64,000 bases of DNA, taken from positions 124,001 through 188,000 of the forward strand of contig NZ_CAKMRU010000001.1 of the NCBI RefSeq assembly GCF_928368155.1, in the 5' to 3' direction. The notes beneath the pieces were generated by a model that was not told where the DNA came from, did not search any database, and saw only the letters and a program-made list of their open reading frames with translations. Positions 46,661 through 55,819 of this stretch are shown here, in pieces; position 1 is the first letter of the stretch, and every line of letters starts with the position of its first letter. The translations under genes were made by a program, and so were the position numbers. This DNA is from Anaerococcus ihuae. Lineage in GTDB: Bacteria; Bacillota; Clostridia; Tissierellales; Peptoniphilaceae.

Positions 46661-47647
46661 ATGAGTAAAAATAAAAAAAATAATAGCTTTAAACTTGATA
46701 AAAAGCAAATAGCTATAGGATTTTTTGCCATAATTGTTTTGGCTTTGATTTTCTTTTTATCAAAAAATATTGATTTTTCCAATAAAGAGGGCAAGTCCTC
46801 TAAGGAAATTAATGAAAATTCTTATAATTCTTCAAAGATTATGAGAGTTGACCTTGATGAATTAAAAACTATAAATTTAGATTTAAAAACTTGCGATGTA
46901 AGAATTCAAGAATCTTCTACAAATCCTTATGTAGAATATACAAATCTTTATAAAGATGATTATTCTTATGAAGTAAAGAGTAAATATAAAGATGGAAATT
47001 TGAAATTATCTTCAGATATAAAGGGAAAAGAACTTTATATGAAAAATAAAATTCAAATTGTAAGGATATTTTTGCCAAAAAACAAGAAAATTGACAGTAT
47101 AAAATTAAAGCTTGGAGCGGGAGATGTTAAAGTTACAAAGCTAGTTTCTGATGATGTAGATTTTAATTTGGAAAGTGGAAATGTAAGTTTTGAAAATTCT
47201 AAAATTTCTGGAACTGTAGAAAATAATGCGGGATCTATTCTTGTAAAAAAATCTGAGCTTAAAAATTCTGATTTAAATACAAAAACAGGAAATATTATTA
47301 TCACAGATACAAAGCTTTTAGCGGATGAGAAGATGCAAAGTCAAAATGGAGATATAATAATAAAAACAAAAGACCCTATAAAATCTTTTAATATTAATGC
47401 AAGATTGGATGTAGGAAATTTTGTTTTGGGCAATGTTTCTTATAGGAATATTATTGATGGCTATACAAGCGGAAAAAATAAAAAGAAATCACTTGATCTT
47501 AGAACAAATGTTGGAGATATTTTATTTAATCAAAGTGATGAAAATGCAATAAAGGAAGAAGAATTTATCAATGTTTCTAGTCCGGATTCAAATGAAAATT
47601 CTGATTCAAATGAAGACAATATTAATACGATTGATGAAAATAATTAA
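46661..47647 (+). CDS. Membrane-anchored DUF4097-like (putative adhesin) protein
   Basis: This 328-residue protein has one N-terminal transmembrane helix (about 17-34) and a beta-repeat region. Phrases such as LKLGAGDVKVTKL, DFNLESGNVSFEN, NTKTGNIIITDT and SQNGDIIIKT mark the repeating turns of the DUF4097 fold. The last 40 residues are low-complexity Asp/Glu/Ser/Asn. The function of the family is unknown; it often occurs with membrane or cell-envelope stress proteins. It lies between truA and recQ without overlap, so a shared promoter is likely but the link is probably incidental. Confidence 0.75.
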   Translation: MSKNKKNNSFKLDKKQIAIGFFAIIVLALIFFLSKNIDFSNKEGKSSKEINENSYNSSKIMRVDLDELKTINLDLKTCDVRIQESSTNPYVEYTNLYKDDYSYEVKSKYKDGNLKLSSDIKGKELYMKNKIQIVRIFLPKNKKIDSIKLKLGAGDVKVTKLVSDDVDFNLESGNVSFENSKISGTVENNAGSILVKKSELKNSDLNTKTGNIIITDTKLLADEKMQSQNGDIIIKTKDPIKSFNINARLDVGNFVLGNVSYRNIIDGYTSGKNKKKSLDLRTNVGDILFNQSDENAIKEEEFINVSSPDSNENSDSNEDNINTIDENN

Positions 47648-47687
47648 GTTTTTAAGCTTAATTATTTTTTTTAGAAAAAGGTAGGAT

Positions 47688-49475
47688 ATGGATACTTTAA
47701 AAAGTTTGAAAAAATATTTTGGTTTTGATTCTTTTAGAAAAGGTCAAGAGGAATTAATTGAAAATATTATTAATGGAAAAGATACGCTTGGAGTTTTGCC
47801 AACTGGTGGAGGAAAATCTATTTGCTATCAACTTCCAGCATTAATGCTTGATGGAATTTGTCTAGTAATTTCTCCTTTAATTTCTCTAATGAAAGATCAA
47901 GTTGATTCTTTAAAGGAAAATGGGATCAGTGCTGAGTTTATTAATTCAAGTCAAGACATTAAAACTTACACTGAAACTCTAAGAAAAATTAAAAGAAATG
48001 AAATTAAAATTTTATATATTTCCCCAGAAAGACTTGAAAATGAATTTTTTATAGATTTTATTAAGGAAGTAAATATCTCCTTTATAGCAGTAGATGAAGC
48101 TCATTGTATTTCTCAATGGGGGCATGATTTCAGACCTTCTTATAAATTAATTCCACAAATTTATAATCTTTTTGATAAAAAAATTCAAGTTGCAGCTTTT
48201 ACTGCTACAGCAACTAAATCTGTAAGAGAAGACATAATAAAAAATTTGAAATTATCTGATCCTTTTGTAAAGGTTACTGGTTTTGATAGGGAAAATTTAT
48301 TGTTTGAAGTTAGAAAACCCAAGGACAAAATGGCCTTTATTTCATCATATTTAGAAGATAAAAAAGATTTATCAGGAATAATTTATGCTTCAACAAGAAA
48401 AAGGGTTGAAGCTTGCAATAGGTATTTAAAAAAATTATCTTATAATGTAACTTTTTACCATGCAGGCCTTAGCGATAAGGAAAAAAAGAAAAATCAAGAA
48501 GATTTTATTTATGATAGAAAAAATATAATTGTTGCCACAAATGCTTTTGGGATGGGAATTGATAAGTCTGATGTAAGATATGTAATTCATATGAATATGC
48601 CAAAAGATATGGAATCTTACTACCAAGAGGCAGGCAGGGCAGGAAGAGATGGAGAAAAATCTGATGCAATTTTACTTTATTCTACTCAAGATATAGTTAT
48701 AAATAAATATTTAATTTCTCAATCTCCTAACAGATCTTATCAATTTGTAAAACTTGAAAAACTTCAAACAATTATAAATTATGTTAATACTAATAAGTGT
48801 TTGAGGGCCTTTATTTTGGAATATTTTGGTCAAGAAGCAGAAGAAAATTGCAATAATTGCTCAAATTGTATAGATGATTATGAAAAAATAGATGCAAGTA
48901 TTGATAGCCAAAAAGTTTTATCTTGCATTTATAGACTTGATCAAAGATATGGAACTTCAACTATAGTTGATTGCTTAAAAGGATCAAATAATAAAAATTC
49001 TAGAGAAAAAAATTTAGAAGCTGTCTCAACTTTTGGAATTATGAAAGAAAATAATGCCAAATATATAAAGGATTTGATTGGAGTATTGGTTGCAGATGGT
49101 TATATAAAAGTTTCCGGCCTAAAATATCCAATTTTAAAGTTAAATGAAAAATCAAAGGAAGTTTTGTTTGAAAATAAGAAAGTTTTCATTAGAGATTTAA
49201 AAGAAGATAACATTAAAGAAAAAATTGATAAGTTCAATGGAAATTCTGATTATGACAAAGATTTATTCAATAATTTGAAAAAATTAAGATTAGAAATTTC
49301 CAAAAAAAGAAATATTCCTCCATTTATAGTCTTCTCAGATGCTTCTTTGATTGACATGGCAAGGCTAAAGCCAAAAAACGAAGAAGATTTTTTAAGAATA
49401 AAGGGAGTAGGGGAAAAGAAATTAAAGCAATACGGAAAATTTTTTATTGGTAAAATTATAGAATTTGAAAATTAA
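47688..49475 (+). CDS. recQ: ATP-dependent DNA helicase RecQ
   Basis: This 595-residue superfamily 2 helicase has Walker A LPTGGGKS (about 37-44), the DEAH box VDEAHCISQWGHDFRP, and motif VI QEAGRAGRDGE. A zinc-binding element with NCNNCSNC follows, then a winged-helix RQC part and a C-terminal HRDC domain (about 510-595). It unwinds DNA from 3' to 5' in recombination and repair. The length and domain order are those of standard bacterial RecQ. A strong terminator follows. Confidence 0.95.
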   Translation: MDTLKSLKKYFGFDSFRKGQEELIENIINGKDTLGVLPTGGGKSICYQLPALMLDGICLVISPLISLMKDQVDSLKENGISAEFINSSQDIKTYTETLRKIKRNEIKILYISPERLENEFFIDFIKEVNISFIAVDEAHCISQWGHDFRPSYKLIPQIYNLFDKKIQVAAFTATATKSVREDIIKNLKLSDPFVKVTGFDRENLLFEVRKPKDKMAFISSYLEDKKDLSGIIYASTRKRVEACNRYLKKLSYNVTFYHAGLSDKEKKKNQEDFIYDRKNIIVATNAFGMGIDKSDVRYVIHMNMPKDMESYYQEAGRAGRDGEKSDAILLYSTQDIVINKYLISQSPNRSYQFVKLEKLQTIINYVNTNKCLRAFILEYFGQEAEENCNNCSNCIDDYEKIDASIDSQKVLSCIYRLDQRYGTSTIVDCLKGSNNKNSREKNLEAVSTFGIMKENNAKYIKDLIGVLVADGYIKVSGLKYPILKLNEKSKEVLFENKKVFIRDLKEDNIKEKIDKFNGNSDYDKDLFNNLKKLRLEISKKRNIPPFIVFSDASLIDMARLKPKNEEDFLRIKGVGEKKLKQYGKFFIGKIIEFEN

Positions 49476-49481
49476 AAAAAT

Positions 49482-49529
49482 AAGACTCTTGCAAAATCAT
49501 AGGTAAAATTTTGCAAGAGTCTTTTTATT
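49482..49529. terminator. Bidirectional terminator between recQ and asnA
   Basis: A perfect 16-bp stem (49482-49497 with 49508-49523) with a 10-nt loop lies between two convergent genes. It has a TTGCAAAA core like the hairpins at 33045 and 43337. Confidence 0.92.
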
Positions 49530-50543
49530 TTATAATAGAATAACTGATTTTTTCTTTAATTCTTCTCTGATTTCATCTGGCCAGTAGGAAACTTGAACTT
49601 CTCCTATATGGGCTTTTTGTAAAAAGAACATACAAAGTCTTGATTGACCGATTCCACCTCCAACTGTTTGTGGCAATTGGTTGTTTACTAACATTTTATG
49701 ATATTTGTATGCTAATCTTTCTTCACAATCAGAAATTTTTAATTGTTCTTTTAAAGTTTTTGCATCAACTCTTATTCCCATTGATGATAATTCTAATTGG
49801 TCGTCTAAAACTGGATTGTAGACTAAAATATCTCCATTTAAATTCCAATCATCATAATCAGGTGATCTCATATCGTGAACCTCACCGTTTGACAAAACTT
49901 TTCCAATTTGCATTAAAAATACTGCCTTGTATTTTTTACAAGCTGCTCTTTCTCTTTCCTTGCTGTCTTTACATTCTGGAAATTCGTCTATTAATTCTTG
50001 ACTTGTTAAAAATTTTATATTATTTGGCAACAATTTTACTCTTTTTGGAATTAATCTACAAAGATATTCGTCCAAGGCTCTTAGAGTATTAAAAATTGTA
50101 AGAACTGTTGATTTTAGATAATCTTCATTTCTATCTGTGTCTTTTATTACTTTTTCCCAATCCCATTGGTCAACATAAAATGAGTGAGTATTATCTGGAA
50201 CTTCACATCTTCTTATTGCATTCATGTCAGTGTAAAGTCCCTCGTACATTGCAAAATTATATTCTTTTAAAGCATATCTTTTCCATTTTGCAAGGGAGTG
50301 AACAATTTCCATGCTGGCATTATTTGCTTCAGGTAATGTAAATTTTACAGGCTCTTCAACACCAGATAGGTTATCGTTTAGACCGGTAGAATTTTCTACA
50401 AATAAAGGTGCTGATACTCTTTTTAAATTTAAATTATTTGATAAATTTATTTGGAAAAAATCCTTAATTTCTTTTATCAACAATTGTGTCTTATATAAAT
50501 TCTTATCACTTTGATAATTTTCTGGTATTTTTATTTCTTGCAT
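49530..50543 (-). CDS. asnA: Aspartate-ammonia ligase
   Basis: This 337-residue enzyme of the class II synthetase fold makes asparagine from aspartate, ATP and ammonia. RVSAPLFVENSTGLNDNLSGVEEPV at the start, HSLAKWKRYAL, YVDQWDWEKVI and the C-terminal GGGIGQSRLCMFFLQKAHIGEVQVS are all AsnA landmarks. The length is normal. The gene is a single-gene unit whose start lies 79 bp from the pstS control region of the opposite strand. Confidence 0.96.
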   Translation of the reverse strand: MQEIKIPENYQSDKNLYKTQLLIKEIKDFFQINLSNNLNLKRVSAPLFVENSTGLNDNLSGVEEPVKFTLPEANNASMEIVHSLAKWKRYALKEYNFAMYEGLYTDMNAIRRCEVPDNTHSFYVDQWDWEKVIKDTDRNEDYLKSTVLTIFNTLRALDEYLCRLIPKRVKLLPNNIKFLTSQELIDEFPECKDSKERERAACKKYKAVFLMQIGKVLSNGEVHDMRSPDYDDWNLNGDILVYNPVLDDQLELSSMGIRVDAKTLKEQLKISDCEERLAYKYHKMLVNNQLPQTVGGGIGQSRLCMFFLQKAHIGEVQVSYWPDEIREELKKKSVILL

Positions 50544-50621
50544 TTTATCTCCTAACGCTTTGTTCTTTTTTTACTATTAAATTATATAGGTTTTAGAATA
50601 AATTACAAGAAATTTTAAAAA

Positions 50622-50649
50622 TTAACCTAAACTTTACATTAGTCTAATC
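50622..50649 (+). promoter_or_regulatory. Candidate PhoB/PhoP box before the first pstS
   Basis: TTAACC (50622), TTTACA (50633) and CTAATC (50644) follow each other at exact 11-bp steps, in the right place to activate pstS. Confidence 0.5.
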
Positions 50650-50710
50650 AATTTGAAATAATAATATCTTATTATTCATGATGAAGTTACAAATATTAAA
50701 GGAGTAAATA

Positions 50711-51664
50711 ATGAAAATTAAAAATTCAAAAATTATAGTAGCAGCTCTTTCTCTATCAATGATTTTATCAGCTTGTGGAAATAAGGATGACAAAGCTAAT
50801 GATGCAAGTGGATCAAATCCAACTGAAAATGCTAGCACAGCTAATGAGAAAAAAGATGGGGATACAGCAAATTCTGATCAAGAAGATTTTGATATAACTG
50901 TTGTATCAAGAGAAGATGGTTCTGGTACAAGAGGAGCTTTCATTGAACTTGTTGGTCTTGAAGAAGAAAAAGATGGTGAAAAGAAAGATACAACAACTGA
51001 TGAAGCTGTAGTTCAAAATTCTACAAACGGTGTTATGCAAACTGTATCTCAAGATCCATCAGCAATTGGATATGTTTCTTTGGGTTCTGTAAATGATAAT
51101 GTTAAAAAAGTAAAAGTTGATGGAGCAGAAGCAACAGAAGAAAACATTGAATCTGGTGATTATACATTACAAAGACCTTTCAACCTTGCTTTTAAAGAAG
51201 ATAAACTTGATGATTTAGCAAAAGACTTCTTGGCATTTGTTTTAAGTAAAGACGCTCAAGATATAGTTGAAAAAGAAGGATATATTAAAGTTGAAGCAAA
51301 AGATTACAAGGGTAAAAAAATTAAAGGAGATTTAACAATTGCAGGATCTACATCAGTTACTCCTTTAATGGAAAAACTTGTAGAAAAATATAAAGATGTA
51401 AACCCAGATGCAAATATTGAAATCCAATCTACAGGATCATCTTCAGGAATCGAATCAACAATTTCTGATGTTAGCCAAATTGCTATGGCATCAAGAGAAT
51501 TAAAAGATGATGAAAAAGATAAACTTCAAGTAGAAGTTTTAGCAAAAGACGGAATTGCTGTAATTGTTAATAAAGATGATTCTAAATTAAATGATTTAAC
51601 AAAAGACCAATTAAAAGAAATTTTCTCAGGAAAAATTAAAAATACAGCTGATCTAAGCAAATAA
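50711..51664 (+). CDS. pstS: Phosphate-binding lipoprotein PstS with swapped domain order
   Basis: This 317-residue lipoprotein has a signal peptide ending in LSAC (lipid-bearing Cys22) and a Ser/Asn/Glu-rich tether (about 23-58). The binding domain is in reversed order. Residues 61-194 correspond to the usual second half: VSREDGSGTR with the phosphate contacts Arg, Asp, Ser, Gly and Thr, then NSTNGV, AIGYVSLGS, RPF and EKEGYIKV. Residues 207-316 correspond to the usual first half: AGSTSVTPLMEKL, TGSSSGIES, MASREL, KDGIAVIVNKDD and LKEIFSGKI. All key motifs are present, so phosphate binding is likely. A terminator follows, so it is expressed apart from the pstCAB transcript. Confidence 0.85.
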   Translation: MKIKNSKIIVAALSLSMILSACGNKDDKANDASGSNPTENASTANEKKDGDTANSDQEDFDITVVSREDGSGTRGAFIELVGLEEEKDGEKKDTTTDEAVVQNSTNGVMQTVSQDPSAIGYVSLGSVNDNVKKVKVDGAEATEENIESGDYTLQRPFNLAFKEDKLDDLAKDFLAFVLSKDAQDIVEKEGYIKVEAKDYKGKKIKGDLTIAGSTSVTPLMEKLVEKYKDVNPDANIEIQSTGSSSGIESTISDVSQIAMASRELKDDEKDKLQVEVLAKDGIAVIVNKDDSKLNDLTKDQLKEIFSGKIKNTADLSK

Positions 51665-51673
51665 TTATTTCAA

Positions 51674-51710
51674 ATAGGCTCTAGGAGATTTCCTATGAGC
51701 TTATTTTTTT
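51674..51710 (+). terminator. Terminator after the first pstS
   Basis: A bulged stem (51674-51686 with 51691-51704) with a GATT loop is followed by a T-run. It separates the first pstS from the rest of the pst operon. Confidence 0.75.
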
Positions 51711-51725
51711 ATGAATTTTATTAAC

Positions 51726-51753
51726 TTTACATAGATTTTACATAGGATTTATC
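51726..51753 (+). promoter_or_regulatory. Candidate PhoB/PhoP box before the second pstS
   Basis: TTTACA (51726), TTTACA (51737) and TTTATC (51748) at exact 11-bp steps form the clearest phased repeat in the window. A fourth, weaker ATTTTA lies one step upstream (51715). Confidence 0.65.
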
Positions 51754-51806
51754 AATTCAATACAAGGATTTAATAATATTATGTAAGAAAATAAAAAGGA
51801 GTTCAT

Positions 51807-52667
51807 ATGGTAAAAAAATTATTATTGTTTTTATCTACTTTAGTTTTGATAACTTCTTGCTCTGGCAAAAAAACTGAAGTAAAAGAAAGCAAAAATTTTG
51901 ACCTTACTGTTACAAGTAGGGAAGATGGATCGGGAACGAGAAAAAGTTTTATTGAACAAGTTGGTTTGATAAAAGAAAGCAAAAAAGGAAATTATGAAGA
52001 TATGACTACAGATAATTCTATGGTAATAAATTCTACAAATGGAGTATTAAAAGCTGTTGGAGTTGATAAAACAGCAATTGCCTACCTATCACTTACTGCT
52101 TTGGATGATTCAGTTAAGGTTGTAAAAATTGATGGTGTTAGTCCAAATAAAGATACAATTGAAGATGGATCATATAAATTGCAAAGACCTTTTGGACTTG
52201 CTTATAAAAAAGATTCAGCAACTGATCTTTCAAAAGATTTTTTGGAATATGTAAAAAGTAAAAATGCAAAAAAATTAATTGAAGAAGACGGACTTCTTGC
52301 TCTAACAAACGAAAAGGAATATAAGGCAAAAAATCTTGAAGGAAAATTAACCATAACAGGTTCTTCCTCTCTAAGTTCAATTGTAGAAAAGCTTGCTGAA
52401 AACTATGAAAAATTAAATAAAAATGTTGAAGTTGAAGTTTTATCTAATGAATCTTTGACAGGTTTGAAAAATGTAAAGGACAATGTTGTAGATATAGCCA
52501 TGATTTCAAATAAATTACAAGATGATAGTCTTTCATCAGAAATTTTTGCAATCGATGGAATAGCAATTATCGTAAATAAAGACAACACTCAAATAAATGA
52601 TTTAACAATGAAAGAGTTAAGAAGTATCTATACAGGAGAGATAACAAACACAGGAGAGTTAAAATAA
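51807..52667 (+). CDS. Second PstS-like lipoprotein, swapped order, divergent binding loops
   Basis: This 286-residue lipoprotein has a signal peptide ending in ITSC (Cys18). It shares the swapped order of the first PstS: VTSREDGSGTR, NSTNGV and LQRPFGLAYKK come first, then ITGSSSLSSIVEKL, IAMISNKL, IDGIAIIVNKDN and LRSIYTGEI. The arginine loop is intact. Other ligand loops have drifted: GSTSVTP has become GSSSLSS, TGSSSGI has become SNESLTG, and MASREL has become MISNKL. It begins the operon with pstC, pstA and pstB, only 1 bp before pstC. It may bind phosphate with other affinity, bind a related anion, or serve a sensory role. Confidence 0.78.
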   Translation: MVKKLLLFLSTLVLITSCSGKKTEVKESKNFDLTVTSREDGSGTRKSFIEQVGLIKESKKGNYEDMTTDNSMVINSTNGVLKAVGVDKTAIAYLSLTALDDSVKVVKIDGVSPNKDTIEDGSYKLQRPFGLAYKKDSATDLSKDFLEYVKSKNAKKLIEEDGLLALTNEKEYKAKNLEGKLTITGSSSLSSIVEKLAENYEKLNKNVEVEVLSNESLTGLKNVKDNVVDIAMISNKLQDDSLSSEIFAIDGIAIIVNKDNTQINDLTMKELRSIYTGEITNTGELK

Positions 52668-52668
52668 A

Positions 52669-53529
52669 ATGAAATCTTTTAGAGAAAAATTTGGAGAAAT
52701 TGTATTTTTAATTTCTGCCATTATGTCCATTTTATTAATAATTCTAATTACCTTTTTTATTTTTAGATCAGGTATAGATTTTGTTAGCCAATATGGACTT
52801 ATAAAATTTATCAGCGGAACAAAATGGGCTCCAACTGCAAAACCTGCATACTTTGGAATAGGACCAATGATTGTTGGATCAATTATTGTAACACTTTTAT
52901 CAGCAATAATTGCAGTTCCCTTTGGTCTTGCCGTATCAATTTTTATGGCTTATTATTCAAAAAAATCTTACAATTTTTTGAATGGTCTTATAAATTTGAT
53001 GGCAGCTATCCCTTCAATTATTTATGGATTTTTTGCCATGATGGTTTTGGTTCCATTTGTTTCAAAAACTTTTAAAACTGGTGGAATGAATATGCTCACT
53101 GCATCAATTCTTTTATCAATAATGATTCTTCCAACTATGGTAAACATTTCAAAAAACTCTCTCGAACAAGTTCCGGAAGTTTTTTATACAGGTTCTCTTG
53201 CTCTTGGCGCTACAAAGGAAGAAACTATTAGAAAAGTTATGGTACCTTATGCAAAAAGTGGAATTTATTCTTCAATAATTCTTGCTATTGGTAGGTCAAT
53301 TGGAGAAACAATGGCAGTTTATTTGGTAATTGGAAATCAACCAAGAATGCCAGGCGGTCTACTTGATGGAGTAAGAACTCTTACAACAAATATAGTTTTG
53401 GAAATGGGATATGCGTCAGGTCTTCACAGAGAATCCCTTATAGCAACAGGTATGGTTTTATTCGTATTTATTCTTTTGATAAATATTGTATTTAACTTTA
53501 TAAGAAACAAAGATCAAGCAAGAATGTAG
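52669..53529 (+). CDS. pstC: Phosphate ABC transporter permease PstC
   Basis: This 286-residue membrane protein has six helices. The binding-protein-dependent permease loop is LALGATKEETIRKVMVPYAKSGIYSS, and GRSIGETMAVYLVIGNQPRMP follows, typical of PstC. It forms the channel with PstA and is driven by PstB. Its start is 1 bp after the second pstS stop and it is followed at 8 bp by pstA, so all are on one transcript. Confidence 0.95.
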   Translation: MKSFREKFGEIVFLISAIMSILLIILITFFIFRSGIDFVSQYGLIKFISGTKWAPTAKPAYFGIGPMIVGSIIVTLLSAIIAVPFGLAVSIFMAYYSKKSYNFLNGLINLMAAIPSIIYGFFAMMVLVPFVSKTFKTGGMNMLTASILLSIMILPTMVNISKNSLEQVPEVFYTGSLALGATKEETIRKVMVPYAKSGIYSSIILAIGRSIGETMAVYLVIGNQPRMPGGLLDGVRTLTTNIVLEMGYASGLHRESLIATGMVLFVFILLINIVFNFIRNKDQARM

Positions 53530-53537
53530 AGGTAGTA

Positions 53538-54338
53538 ATGAAAAATTCTTTTAAAATATTAATTTATTTGTTATCACTTTTGGGATTTGCAGCAGGTGGA
53601 GTTGTAATTGCCTATATTTTAATAAATGGTATACCAAATATTTCTCCTTCGCTTTTTGAATTAAAATATTCATCCGAAAATGTTTCAATAATGCCAGCCC
53701 TTATTACAACATTTTTATCAATTGTAATAACCCTAATGGTAACTTTGCCAGTTGGTATTTTTACAGCGATTTACTTGTCACAATATGCAAAAAATAAAAT
53801 TTTGATAAAATCTGTAAGATTTGCTACAGAAATTCTTTCATCAATTCCTTCAATTGTTTATGGTTTGTTTGGATATTTGTTTTTTGTTGACGCCCTACAT
53901 TTGGGATATTCTTTGATTGCAGGATGTTTAACAGTAGCAATTATGATTCTTCCAACCATAATTAGAACAACTGAAGAGGCGATTTTAAATGTAAATCCTC
54001 TCCAAGCTCACGCATCACTAGCTTTAGGAGCTACAAAAATTCAAACAATTTTTAAAATAGTAATACCAGAAGCAATTAATGGAATTTTGGGAGGAATATT
54101 TTTATCAACAGGAAGAATAGTTGGTGAATCTGCTGCCTTGATTTACACAATGGGAACAGTAGCAAAAACACCTACATCAATACTAGATTCTGCAAGAACA
54201 ATGGCAGTTCATATGTATGTCCTATCGACAGAAGGTTTCCACGTAAAAGAAGCCTATGCAACAGCAGTATTACTTTTAGTTTTTGTAATACTATTAAATT
54301 TTGTATCGGCAAAAATTTCTAAGGCTATAGTTAAATAA
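53538..54338 (+). CDS. pstA: Phosphate ABC transporter permease PstA
   Basis: This 266-residue membrane protein has six helices. It shows [28 protein letters not shown] and [16 protein letters not shown], the PstA form of the permease loop. [17 protein letters not shown] is the matching core of the channel helices. It pairs with PstC in the membrane. It precedes pstB by 10 bp with a GGAGAG site. Confidence 0.95.
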   Translation: MKNSFKILIYLLSLLGFAAGGVVIAYILINGIPNISPSLFELKYSSENVSIMPALITTFLSIVITLMVTLPVGIFTAIYLSQYAKNKILIKSVRFATEILSSIPSIVYGLFGYLFFVDALHLGYSLIAGCLTVAIMILPTIIRTTEEAILNVNPLQAHASLALGATKIQTIFKIVIPEAINGILGGIFLSTGRIVGESAALIYTMGTVAKTPTSILDSARTMAVHMYVLSTEGFHVKEAYATAVLLLVFVILLNFVSAKISKAIVK

Positions 54339-54348
54339 GGAGAGAATA

Positions 54349-55200
54349 ATGGAAAAAACAAAAGATAAAAATAAATATTTATCTAATGATAAAAAAAGAA
54401 TAGAAACATTTTTTGGAAATAAAGAATCAGAAAATTTATCTAATAAAAAAACCATAATAAATGTAAAAGATTTAGATTTATATTATGGAGATTTTCAAGC
54501 TTTGAAAAAAATAAATATGGAAATAAAAGAAAATGAAATTACAGCTTTTATTGGACCAAGTGGTTGTGGAAAATCTACAACTTTAAAATGTTTTAATAGG
54601 ATGAATGATTTAATTGATGATTGCAAAATCGAAGGTTTAATTGAAATTGATGGAAAAGATATAAATAAAAAAGATGTTGATGTAGTTAGTCTTAGAAGAA
54701 ATGTAGGAATGGTTTTTCAAACACCAAACCCTTTTTCAAAATCAGTTTATGACAATATAACCTACGGACCAAGAATTGATGGAATAAAAGATAAGGATGA
54801 GCTTGATGCAATTGTAGAAAAGTCTTTGAAAGCTGCAAGTGTTTGGGATGAGGTTAAGGATAAACTCGACAGAAATGCTCTTTCATTTTCTGGTGGTCAA
54901 CAACAAAGAATTTGTATAGCAAGGACTCTTTCTGTAAATCCAGAAATAGTTTTGATGGACGAGCCAACCAGCGCCCTAGATCCAATTTCTACTGCATCAA
55001 TTGAGGAGTTATTAGAAGATTTAAGGGGTAAATATACAATAGTGATAGTTACTCACAATATGCAACAAGCAGCAAGAATTTCTGATAGAACAGCATTTTT
55101 CTTGACTGGAGATGTAATTGAAATGGATGAAACGAAAAAAATATTTAATGATCCAAGGGACAAAAGAACTGAAGATTATATAACAGGAAGGTTCGGTTGA
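54349..55200 (+). CDS. pstB: Phosphate ABC transporter ATPase PstB
   Basis: This 283-residue ABC ATPase has Walker [47 protein letters not shown], signature [15 protein letters not shown] and Walker [15 protein letters not shown], as in all PstB proteins. An N-terminal extension of about 35 residues, rich in Lys and Asn, precedes the core domain and is unusual. It ends 1 bp before phoU. Confidence 0.96.
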   Translation: MEKTKDKNKYLSNDKKRIETFFGNKESENLSNKKTIINVKDLDLYYGDFQALKKINMEIKENEITAFIGPSGCGKSTTLKCFNRMNDLIDDCKIEGLIEIDGKDINKKDVDVVSLRRNVGMVFQTPNPFSKSVYDNITYGPRIDGIKDKDELDAIVEKSLKAASVWDEVKDKLDRNALSFSGGQQQRICIARTLSVNPEIVLMDEPTSALDPISTASIEELLEDLRGKYTIVIVTHNMQQAARISDRTAFFLTGDVIEMDETKKIFNDPRDKRTEDYITGRFG

Positions 55201-55201
55201 T

Positions 55202-55819
55202 ATGAGAACAAGATATATTGAAGATTTAGATAATATTAGGGAAATGGAAAAAAACGTATCAGAATTGATTCAATTATCATATGATAGGTTTGTCTTATAT
55301 CTTGAAAATGGTCAAAAAAATAATCTTGAAGAAATAATTGATCTTGACCATGATACAAGACAATATGCAGCAGATATAGAGAGATTTTGCTATGACCTTT
55401 TGGCTTTGCAACAACCAGTTGCAAGGGACTTGAGATTTTTGCAAATGTCAATAAAACTTGCATCCACTTACAAAAGAATTTCAAATCATATAGCTCAAGC
55501 TGCAGCAATTATTTTGGAATTTCCTTTAAGAGATGAAGAAAAAGAATTTGTAAAAACTTTTATAAAAAACCAAAAAAATATGAATTTAAATAGTATCCAA
55601 AGTTTTGAAGACAACGATAATGAACTTGCCTTAAGAACAATTGATGATGATGAAATTAATAATGAATTATTTGAAGATTGTATCCATTATCTCGTAAAAT
55701 TAACAAAGTCAGACCAAATCACACCAATGGAATTGTCTGAAAAAGTGCTATTCTATAAATATTTTGAAAGACTTGGAGATAGGTTAGCTAAAATAGCTGA
55801 TTATTCAACAAGGTTATGA
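55202..55819 (+). CDS. phoU: Phosphate signalling protein PhoU
   Basis: This 205-residue helical protein is made of two three-helix bundles, with the metal-binding motif spread over each half (for example EEIIDLDHDTRQYAADIERFCYD). It links the Pst transporter to PhoR so that the regulon is silent in phosphate excess. The second repeat is looser than in E. coli PhoU, and the protein is slightly short. Its stop overlaps phoB by 4 bp. Confidence 0.9.
   Translation: MRTRYIEDLDNIREMEKNVSELIQLSYDRFVLYLENGQKNNLEEIIDLDHDTRQYAADIERFCYDLLALQQPVARDLRFLQMSIKLASTYKRISNHIAQAAAIILEFPLRDEEKEFVKTFIKNQKNMNLNSIQSFEDNDNELALRTIDDDEINNELFEDCIHYLVKLTKSDQITPMELSEKVLFYKYFERLGDRLAKIADYSTRL

Noticed and set aside
50711-52667. 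The two PstS proteins as duplicated half-domains rather than permuted proteins
   Set aside because: The two halves of each protein carry different, complementary motif sets, so they are not copies of one another.
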